Shown here: one piece after another, positions 53,954 through 61,656 of the stretch | How the letters are laid out: every line of letters starts with the position of its first letter | Position numbering within the stretch: position 1 is the stretch's first letter | Source: Porticoccus sp041395745 | GTDB lineage: Bacteria; Pseudomonadota; Gammaproteobacteria; Pseudomonadales; Porticoccaceae | DNA length: 64,000 nucleotides | Assembly: GCA_041395745.1 (NCBI GenBank) | Contig: JAWKZV010000002.1 | Coordinates: forward strand, 434,001-498,000 | Reading direction: 5' to 3' | Made by a program: the position numbers and the translations under genes | The notes under the pieces: generated by a model | What the model saw: only the letters and a program-made list of their open reading frames with translations | Databases searched by the model: none | What the model was told of the DNA's origin: nothing

Positions 53954-54565
53954 TATTTTCCTGGTTTAAAAATTTCCTTTCAGAATTTTTTATTAGTGAG
54001 ATTTTTTGTCACTTTTCTTTGCGTGCCCAAAGAAAAGTAACCAAAAGAAAAGGCACTCCCGGTGTTGCGGCCTGACGGCTGCCCTCGAAAAAATCCCTTG
54101 CGACGGGTCGCTGTGACGCGACGTCCCTGTCGCGGCACAGCTCAAATGGACGTCCTGTCCATTTGCCCCTGCATGCAATTTTTCCTTCGGCGCAACACAG
54201 GGGGGTAGGGGGTGCCACCCTGCGAGGTCGGGGATTAGGAAAAGTTGGGCTGTTGGCTCCGATTCTCCCTCAGACCCGCCGAGCGAGAGAGGGACACAGG
54301 GAGAATTGCACAGGACGTGCAATTCAGGCTTGCCGGGGCATGGACGCCCCGTCAAGCCGGCCCGTCGTGTCGTTGTCGCAGCGAGGGAAGCCCTTGGGCC
54401 GGGTCTGTTGGGGCGTGCTTTTTTGGTGACTTTTTTTGCACGAGCAAAAAAGTCACATAAAACAATTACAAAGAATAAGAGGGTTATCTTCACCCTTTGT
54501 TTTGGTTCCTTTTCTTTGGGCAAACAAAGAAAAGGAACACCCAAGAATAAAGAAATTTGCTGCGA
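53954..54565. repeat. Composite hairpin-rich intergenic repeat
   Basis: A gene-free 612-bp stretch. Terminal hairpins share arms: ACTTTTCTTTG/CAAAGAAAAGT (54011-54038) and GTTCCTTTTCTTTG/CAAAGAAAAGGAAC (54505-54538). Inside lie CTGTG-A-CGCGAC/GTCGCG-G-CACAG (54111-54140, loop GTCCCT), CAAATGGAC/GTCCATTTG (54143-54165, loop GTCCT), GAATTGCAC/GTGCAATTC (54303-54325, loop AGGAC), GGCTTG..GGGGC/GCCCC..CAAGCC (54327-54358, loop ATGGAC) and GTGACTTTTTT/AAAAAAGTCAC (54426-54456). The four inner loops are the same motif GTCC(N)T on one strand or the other. Reading frames crossing it are low-complexity and not credible genes. Confidence 0.85.
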
Positions 54566-55849
54566 TTACTTCTCCAGAATCGCCGCCACTCCCATGCCCC
54601 CGGCAGTACAAATGGAAATCAGCCCGCGTCCCTGTCCGGCATCATTCAGCAACTTCGCCAGGGTGCCGGCGATGCGCGCCCCGGTGGCGGCAAACGGGTG
54701 ACCCAGTGCCAGGCTGCCGCCGGCGACATTCAGTTTGCTGCGGTCGATACTGCCCAGCGGCCCGTCCAGTCCCAGCCGTTCGCGGCAGTATTCCTCGGAC
54801 TCCCAGGCTTTCAGGGTGCAGAGTACCTGGGCGGCAAAGGCCTCGTGAATTTCGTAGTGACTGAAGTCCTGCAACGACAGCCCGGCCCGGCGCAGCATGT
54901 TGGCCACCGCCACGGTGGGGGCCATTAGCAGCCCCTCGCCGCCCACGTGATCGACGGCGGCGGTTTCCATGTTGGTGAGTCGCGCCAGTACCGGCAGGTT
55001 GTTGGCTTCGGCCCATTCCTCGCTGGCCAGCAGAATGGCGGCAGCGCCGTCGGTAAGCGGGGTGCTGTTGCCGGCGGTGAGGGTGCCGCTTTCGCTGCGG
55101 TCGAAGGCGGGTTTCAGTCCCGCCAGTTGCTCCAGCGTCAGGTCATAGCGCAGGTTGTTGTCTCGCAGCATGCCCTCGCAGGGGGTGAGCAGGTCGTCGT
55201 AGAAACAGTTGCCGTAGGCGGCCTGAGCGCGCTGGTGGCTGGCCAGAGCCAGCTCGTCCTGCTCGGCGCGGCCAATCTGCCATTGCTTGGCCATCAGTTC
55301 CGCGTGCTCGCCCATGCTCAGTTCGGTGCGCGGTTCAGCGATGGCGGGTGTCACCGGTGACAGTTCCGATGGACTGAAGCCTTTCAGGGCCGACAGTTTC
55401 TGCCCGGCAGTCTTGGCCTTGGAGAGTTGCACCAGACGCTGGGAGAAGCGTCGGCCAAACAGAATCGGCGGATCGCTGGCATTGTCGGCGCCAGCGGCGA
55501 TGCCACACTCGATCTGCCCCAGGGCGATCTTGGCGGCAATGCCGAACGCCGCCTGAAGACTGGTGCCGCAGGCCTGTTGCAGGCTGATGCCGGGCGTCAG
55601 CGGCGACAGGCTGGTGCCCAGCAGTGCCTCCCGCGCCAGGTTGAAATCCTTGGGGTGGTTGCTGACCGCACCGGCCACCACCTCGCCGAGCTGTTTGCCA
55701 TGCAGGTTGCAGCGGTCCACCAGCCCCTGCAGGGTGGTGACCAGCATGTCCAGATTGGTCAGGTCCGCATAGCCGGTGCCCGCCCGGCAGAAGGGGATGC
55801 GGCTGGCGCCGACGATGGCCACCGGGCGAATGGTTTTGGCGTTGTTCAT
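54566..55849 (-). CDS. fadI: Acetyl-CoA C-acyltransferase (3-ketoacyl-CoA thiolase), FadI type
   Basis: A 427-residue thiolase. Active-site Cys94 is in QQACGTSLQAA; the His and second Cys are in NVAGGSLALGHPFAATGAR and CTAGGMG. It cleaves 3-ketoacyl-CoA in beta-oxidation. The ATG at 55849 overlaps the fadJ stop by four bases, so the two subunits of the trifunctional complex are coupled. The length resembles FadI rather than FadA. Confidence 0.9.
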   Translation of the reverse strand: MNNAKTIRPVAIVGASRIPFCRAGTGYADLTNLDMLVTTLQGLVDRCNLHGKQLGEVVAGAVSNHPKDFNLAREALLGTSLSPLTPGISLQQACGTSLQAAFGIAAKIALGQIECGIAAGADNASDPPILFGRRFSQRLVQLSKAKTAGQKLSALKGFSPSELSPVTPAIAEPRTELSMGEHAELMAKQWQIGRAEQDELALASHQRAQAAYGNCFYDDLLTPCEGMLRDNNLRYDLTLEQLAGLKPAFDRSESGTLTAGNSTPLTDGAAAILLASEEWAEANNLPVLARLTNMETAAVDHVGGEGLLMAPTVAVANMLRRAGLSLQDFSHYEIHEAFAAQVLCTLKAWESEEYCRERLGLDGPLGSIDRSKLNVAGGSLALGHPFAATGARIAGTLAKLLNDAGQGRGLISICTAGGMGVAAILEK

Positions 55850-57828
55850 CGGGCTTCCTCCGGCAGCAGGTGGGAATGTTCCAGGTAATGCAGCGGGCCG
55901 CCTCTGAACGGCGCGAAGCCGGTGCCGAAGATCACCCCGGCGTCCAGCAGTTCGGCGCTGTCGACGATGCCCTCCGCCAGGCAGCGGCGGCATTCCGCCA
56001 GCAGCGGTTTCACCAGTCGCTCACCGATGATATCCAGTGCCACCATATCGCTGGCGCTCCCTTTCTGTGGCTTGTCCTTTTTCCAGCGGTAGAAACCCTC
56101 GCCGGATTTCTTGCCCAGCTTGCCGGCGTCGACCAGTGTCTGCAGCGGTTCGATGGCCTTCACATTGTCTGGGGCCAGTTTCTTCGCCACGCTGATCGCC
56201 ACGTCCAGACCCACGGTGTCCACCAGCTCGATGGGCCCCATGGGCATGCCGAAGGTTTCCGCGCCGGCGTCGATGGTGGCCTTGCTGTGGCCTTCCTCCA
56301 GCAGGTTGATGGCCTCCAGCATGTAGGGGGCCAGCACCCGATTGACCAGGAAGCCGGGGGCGCTCTTCACCGGCAGCGGGTACTTGCCGATGCCCTGGCT
56401 GAAGATGCAGCCCTTCTTGATATCGGAGGGGTGGGACTGTGCGCCGCGCACCACTTCCACCAGTGGCATTTTCGCTACCGGGTTGAAGAAGTGCAGGCCG
56501 ATCAGCCGCTCCGGTTTTTGCATCCCGGAAGCGATGTCTTCCAGGGGAATGGCGGAGGTATTACTGGCCAGCAGCGCATCCGGTTTGGCTTTCTGTTCCA
56601 GATCAATGAACAGCTGCTGCTTCGCTTCCAGGTTTTCGAAGATCGCCTCGATGATCACGTCGGCGCGATGAATACCTTGTCCCGCCACATCCGCCATCAG
56701 GCGACTCTTGGCAGCGGAGACCTTGGCGTGGGAGCGCAGTTTCTTTCTGAACAGGCTTTCCGCGCGTTTCAGGGCCGGTTCCACGTATTTCATTTCCCGG
56801 TCCTGCAGGGTGACTTCCAGGCCGCGCAGGGCGCACCAGGCGGCGATGTCGCCGCCCATCACGCCGGCGCCCACCACATGAACCCGGCGCGGTTGCCAGC
56901 CGGCGGTGGCCTCATCCGGTTTGGCCAATTCCTTTAACTGCTCCTGCAGGCGGAACACCCGGCGCAGGTTGCGGGACACATCCCCCATCAGCAGTTCGCT
57001 GGCTTTTTCCTCCTCGCCCTTCAGCATGGCGTCGAAGTCGTCGCCCACCTTGCGCCACAGGTCGATCAGCACATAGGGGGCCGGGTAGTGGTCGCGGCGG
57101 GCGCGCTTGGCCACTTCCGAGGCCATGGCCTTGGCGATCACCTGGCGTACGCCGGGGCTGCTGGTCAGTCGGTCCGCCGCGCTGGCTTTGTGGCCCTTGC
57201 GCTGGCGGACAATCGCCTTGCGGGCCGCCCAGTGCAGGCTGCCGTGTTCCGACACCACCTTGTCCACCAGGCCCATACTGCGCGCGGCTCGCGCTCGCAG
57301 GTTGCGGGCGGTGAGAATCAGTTCCAGAGCCTTGCGGCCGCCGAGCAGGCGAATGCCGCGGGCGGTACCGCCGAAGGCGGGAAAAATACCGAGCTGGATT
57401 TCCGGAAAACCGATGCGGGTTTTCTCCGAGTCCAGCGCCACCCGGTAATCGCAGGCCAGCGCCAGTTCCAGGCCCCCGCCGAGGCAGAAGCCGTGGATGG
57501 AGGCGACGGTGTAGCAGGGCAGCGCTTCCAGCCGGGCAAACAAACGGTGCGCCTCTTCAATGCCGAGTCTGGCCTGCTCTTTGTCGGTCTGCTGGTCGAA
57601 CTCGCGGATATCGGCACCGGCGATAAAGCCGCTGGCTTTGCCGGACTGGATCACCAGCCCTGCGGGCAAATCCGCTTCCAGCGCGGTCAGCACCTCGCCC
57701 AGTTCCAGCAAGACTTCGCTGTTAAGGGAATTGACCTTTTCTCCCTGGCGGTCGAGGGTCAGCCAGGCGATGCCTTCGGCGTCGCGCTGCAGTTGCCAGT
57801 GGCGGTAGGGATTGTTGTTGTCGGTCAT
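55846..57828 (-). CDS. fadJ: 3-hydroxyacyl-CoA dehydrogenase/enoyl-CoA hydratase, FadJ type
   Basis: A 660-residue bifunctional protein. N-terminal crotonase domain (1-190; GKASGFIAGADIREF, GGGLELALACDYRV, GFPEIQLGIFP), linker, then NAD-binding 3-hydroxyacyl-CoA dehydrogenase (VHVVGAGVMGGDIA at about 315, HFFNPVAKMPLVEV, SAPGFLVNRVLAPY). It forms the hydratase-dehydrogenase half of the beta-oxidation complex with FadI. It is slightly shorter than E. coli FadJ. Confidence 0.92.
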   Translation of the reverse strand: MTDNNNPYRHWQLQRDAEGIAWLTLDRQGEKVNSLNSEVLLELGEVLTALEADLPAGLVIQSGKASGFIAGADIREFDQQTDKEQARLGIEEAHRLFARLEALPCYTVASIHGFCLGGGLELALACDYRVALDSEKTRIGFPEIQLGIFPAFGGTARGIRLLGGRKALELILTARNLRARAARSMGLVDKVVSEHGSLHWAARKAIVRQRKGHKASAADRLTSSPGVRQVIAKAMASEVAKRARRDHYPAPYVLIDLWRKVGDDFDAMLKGEEEKASELLMGDVSRNLRRVFRLQEQLKELAKPDEATAGWQPRRVHVVGAGVMGGDIAAWCALRGLEVTLQDREMKYVEPALKRAESLFRKKLRSHAKVSAAKSRLMADVAGQGIHRADVIIEAIFENLEAKQQLFIDLEQKAKPDALLASNTSAIPLEDIASGMQKPERLIGLHFFNPVAKMPLVEVVRGAQSHPSDIKKGCIFSQGIGKYPLPVKSAPGFLVNRVLAPYMLEAINLLEEGHSKATIDAGAETFGMPMGPIELVDTVGLDVAISVAKKLAPDNVKAIEPLQTLVDAGKLGKKSGEGFYRWKKDKPQKGSASDMVALDIIGERLVKPLLAECRRCLAEGIVDSAELLDAGVIFGTGFAPFRGGPLHYLEHSHLLPEEAR

Positions 57829-57941
57829 GGGCAGAAAGACTCCCGTGCTCCAGCCGGTGCGCCTGCTTTACAATGCAGGCCTGGTTGTTAAGGATTCGAC
57901 CATGTCGCTTTTTTGTCGGATCATCATAGTAAGGGAATGAA

Positions 57942-59717
57942 ATGCCTGCCGCCACAAAAGGGGATCAACAGCCGCCGATGATTAAACCCGCCATTCTGCA
58001 GCGCCCCTTTGACCTCTCCGGTTGCGAATTCAGTTCGCAGATACCACCGCTGTTGCAGCGCATCTACGCCGCCCGCGGCATCACCAGCGATGCGGAACTG
58101 GAGCGCACCCTCAACCGCCTGCCACACCCGCAAAACCTGCGCGGTCTGGATGCTGCCGTGGAGTTGCTGGAGCAGGCCCTGCGGCAACAGCAGCGGGTGC
58201 TGATCGTCGGCGACTTCGATGCCGATGGTGCCACCAGCACGGCGGTCTCCCTGCTGGCACTGCGGGCCATGGGGCTGCAGCAGGTGAATTTCATCGTCCC
58301 CAACCGCTTCGAATACGGCTACGGCCTCACCCCGGAAATCGTCGAGCTGGCCAAACAGTATCAGCCGGACCTGATCATCACCGTGGACAACGGCATCTCC
58401 AGCATCAGCGGCGTGGCCGCGGCAAAGGCGGCGGGCATCAAAGTGCTGATCACTGACCACCACCTGCCCGGTGCGCAAGTGCCGGAGGCGGACGCCATCG
58501 TCAATCCCAACCAGCGCGGCTGCGAATTCCCCAGCAAAAACCTCGCCGGGGTGGGGGTGGTGTTCTACCTGATGAGCGCCCTGCGCGGTCGGTTACGGGA
58601 TAGCGGCTGGTTTGCGGAAAAGAACATCCCGGAACCGAATATGGCGGACTGGCTCGACCTGGTGGCGCTGGGCACCGTGGCGGATGTCGTCCCGTTGGAT
58701 GCCACCAACCGCATCCTGGTGCACCAGGGTTTGCAGCGCATCCGCGCCGGCAAAACCCGCCCCGGTATCCAGTCACTGCTGGAACTGTCCGGTCGCGACC
58801 GCCAGCGGCTGGTGGCCGCCGACCTGGGCTTTGCCCTGGGACCGCGTTTGAACGCCGCCGGGCGGCTCGACGATATGAGTATCGGCATCCAGTGCCTGCT
58901 CGAGGAAGATGGCTATCTAGCGCGGGAATACGCCGTGCAACTGGACGAGCTGAACCGCGACCGCCGGGTGATCGAGGCGGACATGCAGCGGGAGGCGCTG
59001 GAAGCACTGGAGCAACTGAACCTGGATGAACAGCAGCTGCCCTGGGGGCTGTGCCTGTTCGACGCCAACTGGCACCAGGGGGTGGTGGGTCTGTTGGCCT
59101 CGCGCATCAAGGACCGCATCCACCGCCCGGTGATCGCCTTCGCCGATGCCGGCAACGGCGAGTACAAGGGTTCCGCCCGCTCCATCAAGGGCCTGCATAT
59201 CCGCGATGCCCTGGACGCGGTGGCCAGCCGCGATCCCGAGCTGATCAGCAAGTTCGGCGGCCACGCCATGGCGGCGGGGCTGAGCCTGCCCGGTGAACGC
59301 TACCAGGACTTTGTCACCGCCTTCGACGACGAAGTGCGCCGCCAGCTCAGCCCGGCGGACCTGGAGGCGGAAATCCTTACCGACGGCAGCCTCGATATCA
59401 CCGAGCTGACTATCGACACCGCCCAACTGCTGCGGGACTCCGGCCCCTGGGGGCAGCACTTCCCCGAGCCACTGTTCGAGGGCGAGTTTTACATCGTCCA
59501 GCAGCGCATCGTCGGCGAAAAACACCTGAAGCTGCTGCTGGCGCTGGATGAGGGCAAACAGCAGCTGATTGATGCCATCGCCTTTAATGTGGATACCGAA
59601 CGGTGGCCCAACCCGGCGGCAAAGAAGGTAAGCCTGGTTTACAAGCTGGATATCAACCTGTGGCAGGGCAGGGAGTCGGTGCAGTTGATGGTGGAGAGTA
59701 TTGATTTATTGAGATGA
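57942..59717 (+). CDS. recJ: Single-stranded-DNA-specific exonuclease RecJ
   Basis: A 591-residue DHH-family exonuclease (5'-3'). Motifs: GDFDADGATSTA, NGISSISG, TDHHLPG and NPNQ in the DHH domain, then DHHA1 with GGHAMAAGL, then an OB-like C-terminal domain. The ATG at 57942 follows AAGGGAATG; it is divergent from fadJ with 113 bp between. It is the last gene of normal composition before the AT-rich insert. Confidence 0.95.
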   Translation: MPAATKGDQQPPMIKPAILQRPFDLSGCEFSSQIPPLLQRIYAARGITSDAELERTLNRLPHPQNLRGLDAAVELLEQALRQQQRVLIVGDFDADGATSTAVSLLALRAMGLQQVNFIVPNRFEYGYGLTPEIVELAKQYQPDLIITVDNGISSISGVAAAKAAGIKVLITDHHLPGAQVPEADAIVNPNQRGCEFPSKNLAGVGVVFYLMSALRGRLRDSGWFAEKNIPEPNMADWLDLVALGTVADVVPLDATNRILVHQGLQRIRAGKTRPGIQSLLELSGRDRQRLVAADLGFALGPRLNAAGRLDDMSIGIQCLLEEDGYLAREYAVQLDELNRDRRVIEADMQREALEALEQLNLDEQQLPWGLCLFDANWHQGVVGLLASRIKDRIHRPVIAFADAGNGEYKGSARSIKGLHIRDALDAVASRDPELISKFGGHAMAAGLSLPGERYQDFVTAFDDEVRRQLSPADLEAEILTDGSLDITELTIDTAQLLRDSGPWGQHFPEPLFEGEFYIVQQRIVGEKHLKLLLALDEGKQQLIDAIAFNVDTERWPNPAAKKVSLVYKLDINLWQGRESVQLMVESIDLLR

Positions 59718-59845
59718 GCAATATGATACCTAGGAGGCCGCTGGCTCATAAAAAGGTTAGGGCCGGTGCAAGGGCTTGAGGTGGTCAATTTTGCAAATAT
59801 CTCGGTTAGCTGATCAAGAGGGCAAGAGGTTGGTGGCAAAAACCT

Positions 59846-59953
59846 ATGGATATTAAAGCTTATATTGAGTCGTTTTTTGATTAGTGCTTGACACTTAAAG
59901 ATCGTATTAAGCTACTTATTGATGGCGAGTGTTGGTCGACGAATAGTGAATGA
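59846..59953 (+). other. Small interrupted reading frame in the leader of the AT-rich gene pair
   Basis: From ATG 59846 the frame reads MDIKAYIESFFD, then TAG, then CLTLKDRIKLLIDGECWSTNSE and TGA at 59951-59953. Both halves look protein-like and stay in one frame. The stop nearly meets the AAAGGAG ribosome site of the next gene. TTG 59888 could start a 21-residue leader peptide. It may be a remnant of a small gene, a leader peptide or chance; the 59888-59893 TTGACA could also serve as a -35 box. Confidence 0.3.
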
Positions 59954-59969
59954 AAGGAGTCAAAACTAA

Positions 59970-60476
59970 ATGAGCGAGTTTTTAAGCAAGCTTTCGTCAT
60001 ACAATATTTTTAACTACTTGGTTCCGGGCGTAGTTTTTGCCATTCTTGGAGATGTAATCACTGATTACGGGATTATCCAGAAGGATATTGTTGTAGGTCT
60101 TTTTTTGTACTACTTCATAGGGTTGGTGGTTAGCAGAATAGGGTCGTTAGTTGTAGAGCCCTTGCTAAGGAAAGTTGGATTCCTTGAAACAGTTCCGTAC
60201 TTTGATTTTATAAAGGCGTCAAAAGAAGATGAAAAGATTGAGACGCTTTCTGAGGCTAATAATTCATACCGTACGTTTGTGGCAACATTTGCTTCTCTTG
60301 TGTTGTTAAAATTTTCTGAATTTCTTGGGGAAAAATTTCCTCCTATTGGTGAAGGCATAGGCTTCATATTAATTTTTATATTGTTTTCTATATTTTTGTT
60401 GTCGTATAGAAAACAAAATTCATATGTGGTCAAAAGGGTGACGCACGCAATTCATTTATCACAGGGAGATGAGTAA
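59970..60476 (+). CDS. Four-helix integral membrane protein of unknown function
   Basis: A 168-residue protein with four predicted membrane helices, about 13-32 (LVPGVVFAILG), 40-62, 101-119 and 127-146, and a charged cytosolic loop of about 35 residues (66-100) between helices 2 and 3. I do not recognise a named family. AAAGGAG precedes the ATG by 10 bases, and the TAA overlaps the next gene start (TAATG). Composition is strongly AT-rich, sampled lines about 18-35% G+C, unlike the high-GC neighbours. With its MBL partner it may act as a membrane effector or anchor; this is inference. Confidence 0.8.
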   Translation: MSEFLSKLSSYNIFNYLVPGVVFAILGDVITDYGIIQKDIVVGLFLYYFIGLVVSRIGSLVVEPLLRKVGFLETVPYFDFIKASKEDEKIETLSEANNSYRTFVATFASLVLLKFSEFLGEKFPPIGEGIGFILIFILFSIFLLSYRKQNSYVVKRVTHAIHLSQGDE

Positions 60477-61561
60477 TGAGTGATTATTTTGAGATAGATT
60501 TTCTAGATGTAGAGTCCTCAAAAAGTGGAGATGCGATCTCAATCAGATACAAAGTTGCAGGGGATACACGAATTCATGTTGTTGATGGGGGATTTCAAGA
60601 TACAGGAGACTCTGTTATCTCCCATATAAATACATATTATGAAAATCCAAAAAAAATAGATTCTGTTGTTGTTACTCACCCAGACGGAGACCATGCTGGT
60701 GGGTTAAGAAAGGTGCTTGAGGAGTTTAATGTAGATGAATTGTGGATGCTGCGCCCATGGCAGTATGCTCATGAGTTGATAGATCGATTTTCAAGGTACA
60801 AATCAGTCGAAAACTTAGAGGAGCGTTTGCGAGAGGTTTATCCAAATATTGATGCATTAGAAAAAATAGCAATCAATAAAGGAATACCAATATATGAGCC
60901 ATTTCAAGGTGCTTTGATAGGCGAGTTTACTGTAATGGCGCCAACAAAAAATCGATATTTGGACTTGGTTGTTGAGTCAGAGAAAACTCCTGAAGCTTCT
61001 AAAGAAGAAAGTGCTCTTGATACATTAGATTCTATGTTTGAAGCTGCCTCGCAGAAAGTGATATCACTGTGGCGATCTTTTTGGGGGGAAGAGAACTTTT
61101 CTGAAGAAGAGACGAGTTCTGAAAACGAAATGAGTGTGATTCAGTTTGCGAACATCTGTGGCAAGCGGATTCTTCTTACTGGAGATGCAGGTCGGTCTGC
61201 GCTAATTGAAGCTGCGGACTATGCGCCAGTTGTCGGTTTGGAATTGCCTGGAATAGATCGGTTTCAAGTCCCCCATCATGGATCACGTAGGAACGTGTCC
61301 ACAGAGATTCTAGACAGTTGGTTGGGTCCTCGTCTTGATGCAAGGCCAGTAAAAGGCGAAGAAACATTTACTGCCATAATAAGTGCAGCAAAGAAAGACG
61401 AGCACCACCCTCGGAAAGCTGTTGTTCGGGGCCTAATGCATAGGGGAGCAAAAGCAGTTACTACAGAAGGTACTAACGTGCGAACCTCGTATAACGCACC
61501 AGAACGAGAGGGTTGGTCAGCTGCCAAACCTCTAGAGTATCCAGAAGAACAAGAGGAATAA
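60476..61561 (+). CDS. ComEC/Rec2-like metallo-beta-lactamase-fold hydrolase
   Basis: A 361-residue soluble protein without signal peptide or helices. MBL motifs: HVVDGGF (35-40), VTHPDGDHAGG with His68, Asp70, Asp72 and His73 (HxDxDH as in ComEC), LTGDAG (234-239), and PHHGS (266-270), then ISAAKKDEHHPRKAV. A charged insert with many Glu residues (about 168-220) lies between. ComEC-type MBL domains are nucleases or phosphodiesterases, so cleavage of nucleic acid or a nucleotide signal is plausible. It is AT-rich and translationally coupled to the membrane protein. I cannot match it to a named system. Confidence 0.85.
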   Translation: MSDYFEIDFLDVESSKSGDAISIRYKVAGDTRIHVVDGGFQDTGDSVISHINTYYENPKKIDSVVVTHPDGDHAGGLRKVLEEFNVDELWMLRPWQYAHELIDRFSRYKSVENLEERLREVYPNIDALEKIAINKGIPIYEPFQGALIGEFTVMAPTKNRYLDLVVESEKTPEASKEESALDTLDSMFEAASQKVISLWRSFWGEENFSEEETSSENEMSVIQFANICGKRILLTGDAGRSALIEAADYAPVVGLELPGIDRFQVPHHGSRRNVSTEILDSWLGPRLDARPVKGEETFTAIISAAKKDEHHPRKAVVRGLMHRGAKAVTTEGTNVRTSYNAPEREGWSAAKPLEYPEEQEE

Positions 61562-61656
61562 CTGGCTCGATAGCTGATTGGGTGCGCAACTACTCTACGT
61601 TAATTGGAGTCATTTTCTGTTGTTTATAGATTAATGACGCATAGCAGGAATATGCG

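Noticed and set aside
53993..54701. Long open frames on both strands across the composite repeat
   Set aside because: They are low-complexity translations of hairpin-rich repeat DNA, have no ribosome sites and run through the palindromes; similar frames are often wrongly called hypothetical genes.
59740..61578. CTGGCTC and TAGCTGAT present near both ends of the AT-rich insert as possible attachment sites
   Set aside because: Words of 7-8 bases with different spacing at the two ends; no integrase gene or tRNA nearby.
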